A DNA stretch of 64,000 nucleotides from Cunninghamia lanceolata (Eukaryota; Streptophyta; Pinopsida; Cupressales; Cupressaceae): positions 248,001-312,000 of the forward strand of contig BSBN01001362.1 in assembly GCA_027924645.1 (NCBI GenBank). Direction: 5' to 3'. Made by a program: the position numbers and the translations under genes. The notes below the pieces were generated by a model. It ran no database searches. It had not been told where the DNA came from and saw only the letters and a program-made list of their open reading frames with translations. Shown in pieces: positions 54,700 to 64,000 of the stretch (positions are counted from its first letter, which is position 1; each line of letters starts with the position of its first letter).

Positions 54700-56640
54700 T
54701 AACGAGGCAAGAGAAAACCCAAATCTAGCTGAGGAGGGTCAAAACAACCCCCAAAATGCTCCAAACCCTCAAAACCCACCTTCACTTCCTCACAATGTAA
54801 GGGATAGTCAAGAAAACTACCTACAGATAATAGAAGAAAACAAGAAACATCTTAAAACTCTTATTCAAACACTAAACAATCCAAGTGCAAGCACCGATCA
54901 TAGGAGAGCGGTTGCGAAGTCACTAGAGGAGATTGTTTCCCACACCGATTCGATGACAAAACAAATCACCAAATTTCAAGACTATAGGGAGAGGTGTCGG
55001 TAATACTATGCCGACAAGTTGTCATATGAACAAGTGAAGAATGAAAAAATTACAAAATCTCAATTATGTACACAATTTATTAATCCCAAAACTGGCCAAA
55101 GATTAGAAGAAACTTGCAAATGGTTTCCTATTCATTGGTGTAGGAATGAAGAAATATCCCAAAACTTTTGGGATAGATGGTACATGGTCTTCGATGAGTG
55201 CCCATGCAACAATGATGAGGTGCCACAATATTTCTTGAGGAAACTCCATTGCGAGTTTGTCCTCAAGAAGATTCCTAATTATTTTGACATTTGTGAGTTC
55301 CAGGGTAGTGGTGGTGGCTCTATCCAAGATAGAGAGGGGGCTCAATGAGATCAAAACCATGTGCCTGTACCCCAGTTGAGGCCAGAACGTAGGTCACTCC
55401 CTTCAACTTTGAAGGAGAGTGTTGAGGTGGAGACATTACATTCATTGACTACTCTCACCCAATCTCTATCACAGCATGCTGATGATCTTACCCAGGCCGA
55501 TGAGGGTAAGAGAAGTAGGTGTTATTTGTCCCCACATTTATGCAATTCATGTGGGAACTTGTGTGATTATGGGACACATGACTCACGGCAGGACCCTCGG
55601 CAAGATGTTGTGATGTAGGAGCAACATCCAATGATGGAGACATCCATATTGGATGAGATTGTTCTCACTGATGATATATTACAGACTACATTTGGTATTG
55701 ACTCTCAGGTAATTTTTTACAAGTTTCATCTTGATTTAATATATTGTTATTTGAAATTTGTAATTAATTTTATGACTATCTATATTATATGTCAAAAATA
55801 ATGTATGTAATTGTCTATGCAATGAAATTCCAGGGTCAGAGTCTTCATCCTGCCTCTATTAGCCATCCATTGACAAGTTATGAGAGGAGGTCAAGTTAGC
55901 AGTTATGTAATTTATCACATTATCATAATTATTGTAGATATGTCAATGGTAATATTATTTTGTGACAATTTGATGATTTCAATAGTCATCGACACCTCCA
56001 TGGTTTCCTTGGTCCTGTAGACGCAAATCCACCACTTTTACGGAGGTAAATTTAACCATTTCTAATCATTATGCATTTTTAAAATAATGTTATGTATTTA
56101 TTTTGGTTGAATAATCTTGAACTTGATTTTTAGAGGCTGAATGTGGAGACTCCTCATCATCTTCATGAGTCAATGTAGATAGGCATTGTTGTAGCCATGA
56201 TGTCTTCAAATCCTTTGACTGAGGTATGAGCCAATAACATGAAAATGTCATAATTTTGTATTTCTTGTTTTATCTCATGTCATTTTATGTACATAAATGA
56301 TATTTATGTTTAGTCAATTTTGCTTCTTGATTCTTCTCACAGGAGGTCACAACTCCAGCCTGTCCAACTATGGACAAAGAAGCTTGAGACAAGATGATGG
56401 AGAGTGATCATCGGATGGCGATAAGTGATCGATTACATATGTGATGTTATGTATTTCATGTACATTTTCTATAGCAATGTACATATTGTTTGATTGTGTT
56501 GACAGGTGGATCTAGATGAACTTCTGTCGAAGACGTCTACTCGACGGCAGAGAGAGGATGAATCACGGATTGGCTCTCCATCTTCATGGTCAAGCAAGGG
56601 CCGCCAATTATTTCATAAAAGTCCATAGGAAACTAGTTTT
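54700..56640 (+). pseudogene. Family Y copy 2 (unrecognised multi-exon gene relic)
   Basis: One large exon from about 54703 to 55708 (before GTAATTTT) encodes ~335 residues with only three stops: TAA at about 55002, TGA at 55346 and TAG at 55616, each one C-to-T change from a sense codon. It has an Asn/Pro/Gln-rich head, a helical part ('EENKKHLKTLIQTLNN'), the conserved core 'YEQVKNEKITKSQLCTQFIN', 'NFWDRWYMVFDECPC', 'DEVPQYFLRKLHCEF', a Gly-Ser link and a CxxCxxxC word (LCNSCGNLC). Short exons follow near 55834-55900, 55985-56045, 56133-56224, 56342-56392 and 56506-56625 ('VDLDELLSKTSTRRQRED'). No known domain is recognised; gene or transposon origin is open. Confidence 0.5.
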
Positions 56641-56839
56641 GGGGACATTTTTTGTATGCCTAGATGGCTTTGTATACATACTTTTGTATGTTACTGACGT
56701 ATATTTTTTGTATATATGTCTATATGGCTTTGTTTGGACATGCCTATATGGCTTTGTATGTAAACTAGATGTTATGTTCATGACATTATGTATATGACAG
56801 TTTATATTAAATATTTAATATGATGATCAATTATCATTA
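56641..56839. other. Short spacer between family Y copy 2 and the PPR relic
   Basis: The words GTATGC...TATATGGCTTTGT recur three times (near 56652, 56717 and 56746), making a small degenerate repeat. No gene pattern is visible. Confidence 0.5.
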
Positions 56840-58865
56840 CAGGAATTTGGTTTTACATGTGCCAATTGCATTTGCTTGAAAGTTTATAAATCATTTTCAA
56901 ATAATCCATTTTGTGCATATCTTGCAATCATTGCATTATGTGGGACTGTGCATTTCTTTGAGGCATCATTTCAAATAGTTCATGCGCCTTGTCCATGCTT
57001 CCACGCTTTCCATACATGTCTACAAGGGTAGCTGTAAATACAATACATGTGACAAAATTCCTATATCATTTATGCTTTGATGGTTATCCACACCATGTTC
57101 CCCAGATCCCATTCTGGCATAGGCAAGGAGGAAGTTGGATAAGGTTGTGCAATTTGGTTTTAGAAGTGCCAAAATTTGCGTTTCGTTGAAAGTTACTTTT
57201 GTGCATTTGCTTGAGAGTTTTTAAATCCTTATGAAAAATCCATTTCGTGCATATCTTGCAGTCATTGCATTCCCTGAGACAACTTTTCTTTGAGGCATCG
57301 TGTCAAACAATTCACGTTCATTGTATATGCTGCTACACTTTGCATACATGTCTTGTAGGGTACTTACAACTACAACATTTGACAAAATTCCTATATCTCT
57401 TATGCTTTGATGGATGTCTATGCCGTGTTCCAAAGATACCACTTCTATGGTTTTTGGAATTTTGCTTTACACTTGCCAATTACATTTTCTTGAAACTTTC
57501 TAAAGGCTTATCAAAAAATCCATTAAATGTTCATATCTTGCAATCATTGCATTCCATGAGGCGACATTTCTTTGAGGCATCATGCCAAACAGTTCACATG
57601 TCTTGTCTATGCTTCCACACTTTGCATACATGTCTCTGAGGGCAGTTGCAACTACAACATCTAACAAAATTCCCATATGTTTTATCCTTTGATGGATGTC
57701 CATTTTGGCATAGGCAAGGAGGATACTGTTTAAGGTTGTGGAATTTTGCTTTACACCCGCCAATCGCATTTTCTTGAAAGTTTCTAAAGCCTTTTCAAAA
57801 AATCTATTTTGTTCATATCTTGCAATCCTTGCATTCAATGAGGCGACATTTCTTTGGGGCATCATGCCAAACAGTTCACGTGCCTTGTCTATGCTTCCAC
57901 ACTTTGCATACATGTCTACAAGGGCAATTACAATTACAACATGTGAAAAATTTCCTATATCCTTTATGCTTTGATGGATGTCGATACGATGTTCCAAACA
58001 TTCTATTTTGGTGTATAGATAGGGAGGATGTTGGAAAAGGTTGTGGAATTTGGCTTTACACGTGCTAATTGCATTTACTTGAAAGTTTCTAAAGTCTTTT
58101 CAACAAATCCATTTTTTGCATATCTTGCAATCATTACATCCTATGAGATGACATCTCTTTGTGGTGTTGTATGATCAAACAGTCCATGTGCCTTGTCTAT
58201 GCTTCCACACTTTGCATACATGTCTCATAGGGTAGTTGCAACTACAACTTTTGACAAAATTGGTATATCCTTTATGCTTTGATGGATGTCTATACTGTGT
58301 TCCAAAGATACTTTTTTGAAGGTTTTGGAATTTGGCTTTACACCCGCTAATTGCATTTGCTTGAAAGTTTCTAAAGCCTTATCCAAAAATCCATTTTGTT
58401 CATATCTTGCAATCATTGCATTCCATGAGGAAACATTTCTTTGGGGCATTGTGCCAAACAATTCACGTGCCTTGTCTATGCTTCCACACTTTGAATACAT
58501 GTCTACAAGGGCAGTTGCAATTACAGCATGTGACAAATTTCCTATATCCTTTATGCTTTGATCGCTGTCCATACACTATTCCAAACATCCTATTTTGGTG
58601 TACAGGTAGGGAGGACCCTAGTAAAGGTTGTGAAATTTGGCTTTACACGTGCCAATTGCATTTACTTGAAAGTTTCTAAAATCTTTTCAACAAATCCATT
58701 TGTGCATATCTTGCAATCATTGCATCCCATGAGAGGACATCTCTTTGTGGTGTTATATCAAACAGTCCACGTGCCTTGTCTATGCTTCCACACTTTGCAT
58801 GCATGCCTCGCATGGTAGTTACAACTACAAATTTTGACAAAATTGCTATATCCTTTATGCTTTTG
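56840..58865 (-). pseudogene. PPR protein relic, about seven S-P-L-type modules
   Basis: Minus-strand frames (58572-58225, 57997-57500, 57442-57221) encode pentatricopeptide repeats of the PLS class. The words are 'NAMIARYEQNGFLDKALETF', 'KQMQLAGVKPNSKTF', 'DIHQSIKDI', 'VVIATALVDMYSKCGSIDKA' and 'RELFGTMPQRNV'. The repeated 'NAMIARY' codons lie near 58698, 58398, 58118, 57815, 57530, 57248 and 56916, so modules are about 280-330 bp, the length of three PPR motifs. PLS-class PPR proteins bind organelle RNA and often guide C-to-U editing. No start, E/DYW domain or targeting peptide is seen, and stops and frameshifts are frequent. Confidence 0.9.
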
Positions 58866-60659
58866 ATGCCATCCTAGCTCAACCATACTCACATCAATTT
58901 GGCTCTTTACCTTGAACACTTACTCACAACATATCATGCCTTCATTATTCACATGAATTCTAACCTTCATGGTCCTTTAATATGACATATATCTTATCTA
59001 GAATCATGCAATAGAATATATAATCTCAACTTGATATGTTCATGCAATGAACTGAGCAATTCAATCTCCCACTAGCTCACACTAACTTCACTCGAGGTCT
59101 AGAACAAAACCAAATCTTGATTGGAAGACTTATATAAATTCACCATGTTTTGAAAACACTCATACATGCTTAAATTCACTATACCAACCTTATCCATGCA
59201 TGGGCAAGGCTCTGTGATCAGTATAACATGCACTTGCTTTATATGTGGTCTAGGAGCTTGTAGCCCTTCTCAGAGACCTTTTATGTAACAACTACCTTAA
59301 TACACCTGATAATTAAGATATGATACTTGATTTGGATACCCTTTTGGCCCTTATTAAACATATGTAAAACTTAGGTAGGCTTGTTTTGTACGGAACATAT
59401 AAAACTTGGACTGTTACAGTCAAATTAGGCCTATTTTAAGGACTGTTTTGTAATAGCACAGGCCAAATGGATTGATCAGGCCCTAATATTGATAGGCAAG
59501 GTGTAAGTGGACATATCTAACATGTCTAAACACTCCCCTTGTAGATATCACTCACCCAACACAAGAGATCTCAAAAATACACTAAAATATCACTCACCCA
59601 ACACACCATCTTTGCATGATATACCTATAGATGAAATAGTTCATTGTGATTTGATATTGTTTATTCTTCCTCATATTACATTTTTCATAGTAAGCCTAAT
59701 GACGATCATATGGATAGTGGTGAGTACATACATACTAATGATCTAGACCTTGTGATGCACCTTGTAGGACATGCATTGATGACATAATCTTACCTCCTAC
59801 TAATGACATTCTTGTATTTTATAATGATTCTCCTCTCACATGCATTGAGTGAGGTTCTAGCTTCTTAGAATATTCATGGTCTATCATTATATTGAGCATC
59901 TTGTCTATGGTCCATCTCTTATCATTGTTTCTACCTAGCTATTATGAGCATGTATGATCAAATATTGACATATTTTTCTATTTTAGAGAATTTACATCAT
60001 TGATCCTACATTTTTATAACTTATATACCATGCCTTATGATATTGCATTGGTATATCTTAAATATCATGATCTCATATTACTATATCTTGTCTTATAATC
60101 TCATCTTTTATTATGTACTTTATAGAGTATACATGTTATCATCCAACACTTTTTTATCTTATTTTGAGAGTTTAGTATTGATCCTTATTGTTTATATCAT
60201 TCTTTGATCCTATGTCCATATTGGGAGACATCATTCTACCTCCCCTTATCTATTTGAGCTATCATTGATATATCCCTTATTTACCATTATCTATTTGATC
60301 TATCATTGAGCTATCATTGATCTATCATGGACACTAGGGTTAATCACACAAATAGGTTAATCACCATGTAAATGACATAAAATTATGTAAATGTAATGTA
60401 GTTTAACCTCTAATCATGGCTGTCATAGTCAATACAACAATGGATCAGTCCATTATCTCTATGTATTTTGTCCAAAAAACCTTATGAAATATGGGCTCTA
60501 GTCAAGTAGAATGAATAACATACATCTCTAAATGTTGTTCACACATGTGTAGGCATAGATTAAGGTTTTACGCATTGAAATGTGTCCTCCATCAGTGGTA
60601 ATGTATGCATAAACTCGTCATGATCTTGGTGATATTATAGGAGATGCTTAGAGGTACTA
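58866..60659. other. AT-rich stretch without a gene
   Basis: No coding pattern. Small repeats are present, such as CACTCACCCAACACA twice (59549 and 59591) and TATC(A/T)ATTGA-type words at 60250-60335. A junction with the PPR relic lies at about 58865, where module similarity stops abruptly. Confidence 0.5.
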
Positions 60660-62316
60660 CAAGTTTGGGGCTGCAGGCTATCGACAAAGTCCCTTAAGAT
60701 CCCTAAGACACAAAAACTGCCAAACTTTGACGGAGTAGTCCTCAGAATTCATTGCAGCTGGGAATGTTCTGTTTGGACATACATGTGTACGTGGGGTCCC
60801 TCCACAATAACTTCTCTCAGTTTCTATCAACTCTAGTCAGTTTGATCGTGTTGAAATCAAATGCATTCTTGCAAAATGCTTTAGTTTCATGCAGTGGAAA
60901 GGTGCTAGGAGTGACATTTTACATTCCATATGTCGTGGGACCGAACAAACTTAGCCATTGCATCGGGGTGGGCAAGTAAATGCCAGGGGATGTCTCATTT
61001 CATGTGCCAAGCGCCCCAATCATTCAGGGCAGCAGGCTACCAGCAAAGTCCCTTAAGATCCCTAAGATGCAAAAACTGCCAAACTTTGACGGAGTAGTTC
61101 TTGGAATTCGTGATAGCTAGAAATGTTTCGTTTAGACCTACAAGTGCATGTGGGGTCCTTCCACAATAACCTATCTTAGTTTTGGTCAACTCCAGTCTAT
61201 TTGACCGTGCCAAAATCAAATGCATTCTTGTAAACTGCTTCAGTTTCATGCAATGGAAAGGTGCTAGGAGTGATATTTTGCATTCCATAGGTCGTGGGAC
61301 CGAACGGACTTCACCAACACATTGGGGTGGGTGCTTAAATGCCAAGGAGGTCTCATTTCATGTGCCAAGCACCCCAACCGTTGGGGCAGCAAGCTATCAG
61401 CAAAGTCCCTTAAGATCACTAAGACAAAAAAATACCAAACTTTGACAAAGTAGTTCTTGGAATTTGTAGTAGATGGGAACATTCTATTTGGACCTACAGG
61501 TGCATGTGGGGTCCTTCCACAATAACCTCTTTCAGTTTTAGTCAGCTCCAGTTTGTTTGACCATGCCAAAATCAAATGCATTCTTGCAAAATGCTTCAGT
61601 TTCATGCAGTGGAAAGGTGCTAGGAGAGACATTTTGCATTCCATAGGTCATGGGGGTGAATGGACTTTACCAACAAGTCAGAGTGGGTGGGTAAATGCCT
61701 GGGGAGGTCTCGTTTCATGTGTCAAGCATCCTAGTTGTTCCAGGCTATAAGTTACCGATAAAATAGAAAGATGTTAAGACTGAAATTTTACATTCCACAG
61801 GTTGTAGAGTCAAACCGATTGCACCAACATGTCTGGGTGGGTAGGTAAATGCTAGGGGAGGTCTCGTTTTGTGCACCAAGTGTCTTAGTCATTTCAGGTT
61901 GCAAGCTACCGGCAAACTTGAAAGGTGCTAGGAGTGACATTTTGCATTCCATAGCTCATAGAGCTGAACAGACTTTGCCAATGTGTCGGAGTGGGTGGGT
62001 AAATGCCAATGGAGGTCTTGTTTTATGTGCCAAGGGTCTCAATTGTTCTGGGTTGTAAGCTACCAACGAAGTCACTTTGTCAGTAGCTTGCAGGATAGAA
62101 TGACTAGGATGCTTGGCACATAAAATGAGACCTTACCTAACATTTACCTGCCCACCTTGACGCGTTGGCGCAATCCGTTCAGCCTCATGACAAGCATATA
62201 AAAAAATAAGGCACCTGGCAAGGTTGTGCTGCATGAAACTAAAGCATTTTGCAAGAATGCATTTGATTTCAGCACGGTCAAACAGTCTGGAGTTGACCAA
62301 AACTTAGAGAGGTTAT
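60660..62316. repeat. Tandem satellite: ~358-bp units, shortened units, then an inverted unit
   Basis: Units start with GCAGGCTA(T/C) or GCAAGCTAT at 60673, 61032 and 61389 (steps of 359 and 357 bp). They share CAAAGTCCCTTAAGATC, CCAAACTTTGAC, TGGGGTCC(C/T)TCCACAATAAC, GGAAAGGTGCTAGGAGTGAC, CATTCCATA(T/G)GTCGTGG and GTAAATGCC. A fourth begins near 61747 and a fifth near 61901, both shortened by loss of the first ~200 bp. From about 62078 the unit reappears inverted (GGACCTTCC-side missing) up to 62316, where Copia-3 begins. ORFs on either strand here are by-products. Confidence 0.95.
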
Positions 62317-63546
62317 TGTTGCAAATATGTTGCCATTAGTGTCAACTGTATCCTATTTTGTTGTCTGTGTAGGAGACTGGATTGTTGAGGATATTGAGAA
62401 AATTAATAACAATCAAAGCATGTGGATCATGTGGACATGTAGAGGATTATCAGAGGTTGCTCCAGTCAAGATTTGAGAAGTCCGCATGAATATTTGAAGG
62501 AATTATGGCCATCTGAGTAGAACTAGTTCCTACAATACTCAGGTAAGACAAAGTGACATAAAAGAGGTCTGGATTGCTCTGGTAATATAAGATTATGATC
62601 TGCAGATCTAAAGGCATGTTTGGGAAGTTAGTGTGTATCATCAACTCTAGTGGTATGTGGTTTGGAGGTCTACAAGCTATCCTTCCAATCTGATAGTCAT
62701 GGTAGAGTGTGTTCTTGAGGTTCTGAAGGAAGATTCAAATGTTTCTGATAATAAGGTTTAGAGTGAATGTTATTGGTGATTCCAATGTGCTTGTGGAGGT
62801 CCGCATTGAAGTTTGAGCTTGTTGATTGAAGATTTCTTCTTGAGGTGAATGTTCTTCCTAGTCTTGGCTGACCGGATGTTCCTAGCCTGTTGCGGATGCC
62901 TTAAACACATTTCTAAGAAACATCAAAGTGGTTGTAGAAGTAGATTCAAGTCTCAGTTGTATTTAGCCGATAGAGTGATGATCCATGTCAAGTCTAGCCG
63001 ACCTTGTTGATCATTCCAAGGTTGATGAAGTATCAAAATTATCCTTGTGCAAAAATAGATAAAATCCGAAGGAAGGATCAGGAGCAGAGCAGAGAAGAAA
63101 AGGAGTGAGAGCAGTGTAGAGTATGAAGAAGAGTTTGAGGCAAAGCAAAAGTTCTTGAGCATTCATTGAAACTGAATCAGGCATGAAGTAGATGCTAATT
63201 CTCAGTTAATTCTTTCTAAATAAATTTTGTAGGCAGTGAGCCTCTCCTTTTGAGCAGTGAGCTCTGGACAGTGCGCTCAAAGGCATGTGCCTTCTATTTT
63301 TCTAAGTACTTTTAACAGGGTACGCATTTTGTGGGTTAACCCCCACCGAGGTTTTTCCCTTAACTGGGTTTCCACGTCAAAATCTTGGTGTCAAATGTGT
63401 TGATTATGTTTCTGCTCTTATGTTGTTGATTCATGCTTAAATGTTTGCATTACTAATCTAGTAGTAAGATAATAAAGAAGGTTAAAGGCAGAAATTTCTT
63501 TAAGGGACAACTGATTCACCCCCCTCTCAGTTGTCTAGTTCCAACA
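62317..63546 (+). repeat. Copia-3 5' LTR
   Basis: Runs from TGTTGCAAATATG to TTCCAACA. It contains GTTTTTCCCTTAACTGGG followed by TTTCCACGTCAAAATCTTGG (63350-63390), the block also found in the Copia-1 LTRs, and GGCAGTGAGC words near 63230-63260 as in Copia-1. Confidence 0.92.
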
Positions 63547-63547
63547 A

Positions 63548-63561
63548 TTGGTATCAAAGCC
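63548..63561 (+). other. Copia-3 primer-binding site
   Basis: TTGGTATCAAAGCC begins one base after the LTR and matches the tRNA-iMet-type site closely. Confidence 0.93.
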
Positions 63562-63602
63562 AGACCCTCACATAAAATCCTAACCACTTGAGGAGATCCA
63601 GG

Positions 63603-64000
63603 ATGTCAACCTACAAGAAGGATAGTCCAAGATTTGATGGAACAAACTATTTTGTTTGGAAAGATCACATGGAGTGCCATTTGCAATGCATGGCCAATAC
63701 CTATTGGGCAATAACCAGTGTTGAGTATAAACCTTTGGAGAAAGGTCCTTCAACTCCTGATCAAGTCAAAGATGTTAAAAATAATCTTTGAGCTAAAGAA
63801 GCCTTGTTGAGTTCCCTGACTGATTCAGAAATGACAAATGTCTTTGGCCTAAAAACTACTTATCAAATCTAGAAAAAGTTGGAGTATCTGTATGAAGGTG
63901 ACAAATATGTCAAATGTGCAAAATTGCAAAGTCTGAGAGGAAAATTTGAAACTATGAGAATGAGTGAAGATAAAAACATCACAATCAACATGCAAAAGAT
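63603..64000 (+). pseudogene. Copia-3 gag, 5' part, broken and cut by the window end
   Basis: The frame starts at ATG 63603 with MSTYKKDSPRFDGTNYFVWK, the UBN2-type gag start, parallel to 'MSFKKEAPQFDRTNYVVWK' in Copia-1. A TGA at 63789 and a TAG at about 63870 interrupt it. Beyond them the usual 'LYEGD' and 'KCAKLQSLRGKFE' words continue to the end of the window. Confidence 0.92.

Larger units (their letters stand above)
62317..64000 (+). mobile_element. Copia-3: 5' part of a Copia retrotransposon inserted in the satellite
   Basis: A 1,230-bp LTR, a primer site and the beginning of gag are present; the rest lies beyond the window. The LTR starts TGTTGCAAATATGTTGCC, close to the Copia-1 start TGTTGCAAGTATGTGCC, and gag is clearly related to that of Copia-1, so the two belong to neighbouring families. 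The insertion lies within the inverted satellite unit; the five bases before the LTR are GTTAT, the expected target copy. Confidence 0.93.

Noticed and set aside
57247..58818. Plus-strand ORFs in the PPR region (up to 130 codons)
   Set aside because: They are antisense shadows of the minus-strand PPR modules, repeating with the same period.
61037..62058. ORFs of 65-126 codons in the satellite
   Set aside because: They repeat with the satellite units on both strands and carry no domain; they are by-products of the tandem repeat.

Overview
The window is nuclear DNA from a plant with a large, repeat-rich genome. A gymnosperm, probably a conifer, is the best guess. The evidence is the density of old nested LTR retrotransposons with long LTRs, CACTA transposons with TNP2 and Ptta/En/Spm-type proteins, a plant-mobile-domain relic, an L1-type LINE with a DUF4283 domain, and a decayed PPR array whose modules resemble conifer PPR genes as I remember them. 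No bacterial, organellar, rRNA or tRNA gene is visible. No intact host gene is visible; nearly every coding stretch is a broken relic.

Layout. 1-1170: no gene. 1171-11935: CACTA-1 relic (+), split at 4411-11792 by Copia-1, an old Copia element with 1.46-1.49 kb LTRs. 12486-12590: (AC)52 microsatellite, then a minus-strand Copia spacer relic. 14697-20960: first copy of an unrecognised ~1,100-codon protein ('family X', minus), cut by a 2,670-bp TG...CA insertion (17151-19820, exact GTGCC duplication) that looks like a solo LTR with a palindromic repeat array. 22440-25812: second family X copy (minus). Both X copies have a diverged short-period array about 0.4-0.95 kb upstream of the start codon. 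27056-37665: CACTA-2 (+), split by Copia-2 (28840-33722, exact GTGGA duplication, minus, the best-preserved element). CACTA-2 carries an antisense piece of the RNA polymerase II largest subunit (35770-36190) beside a second, apparently spliced gene fragment. 37669-40060: Gypsy gag, primer site and probable LTR (minus). 40200-42450: Gypsy pol relic (+). 42640-44010: Copia integrase relic (+). 44040-45432: plant-mobile-domain relic (minus). 45643-45800: 32-bp tandem array. 48780-50060: Copia-LTR-like DNA. 50080-51700 and 54700-56640: two copies of an unrecognised multi-exon family ('family Y', +) flanking an L1 LINE relic (51860-53810, minus). 56840-58865: decayed PPR array (minus). 60660-62316: tandem satellite of ~358-bp units ending in an inverted unit, interrupted by Copia-3 (62317 onward, +), which runs off the window.

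The genes do not form a pathway. The window records successive insertions: Copia-1 into CACTA-1, a solo LTR into family X, Copia-2 into CACTA-2, and Copia-3 into a satellite. Most in-frame stops in the pol relics are TAG or TAA where the family normally has Gln or Trp, as expected from deamination of methylated cytosine in silenced elements. The most interesting items are the captured RPB1 fragment, the paired unknown family X with its upstream arrays, the palindromic array in the solo LTR, and unknown family Y.
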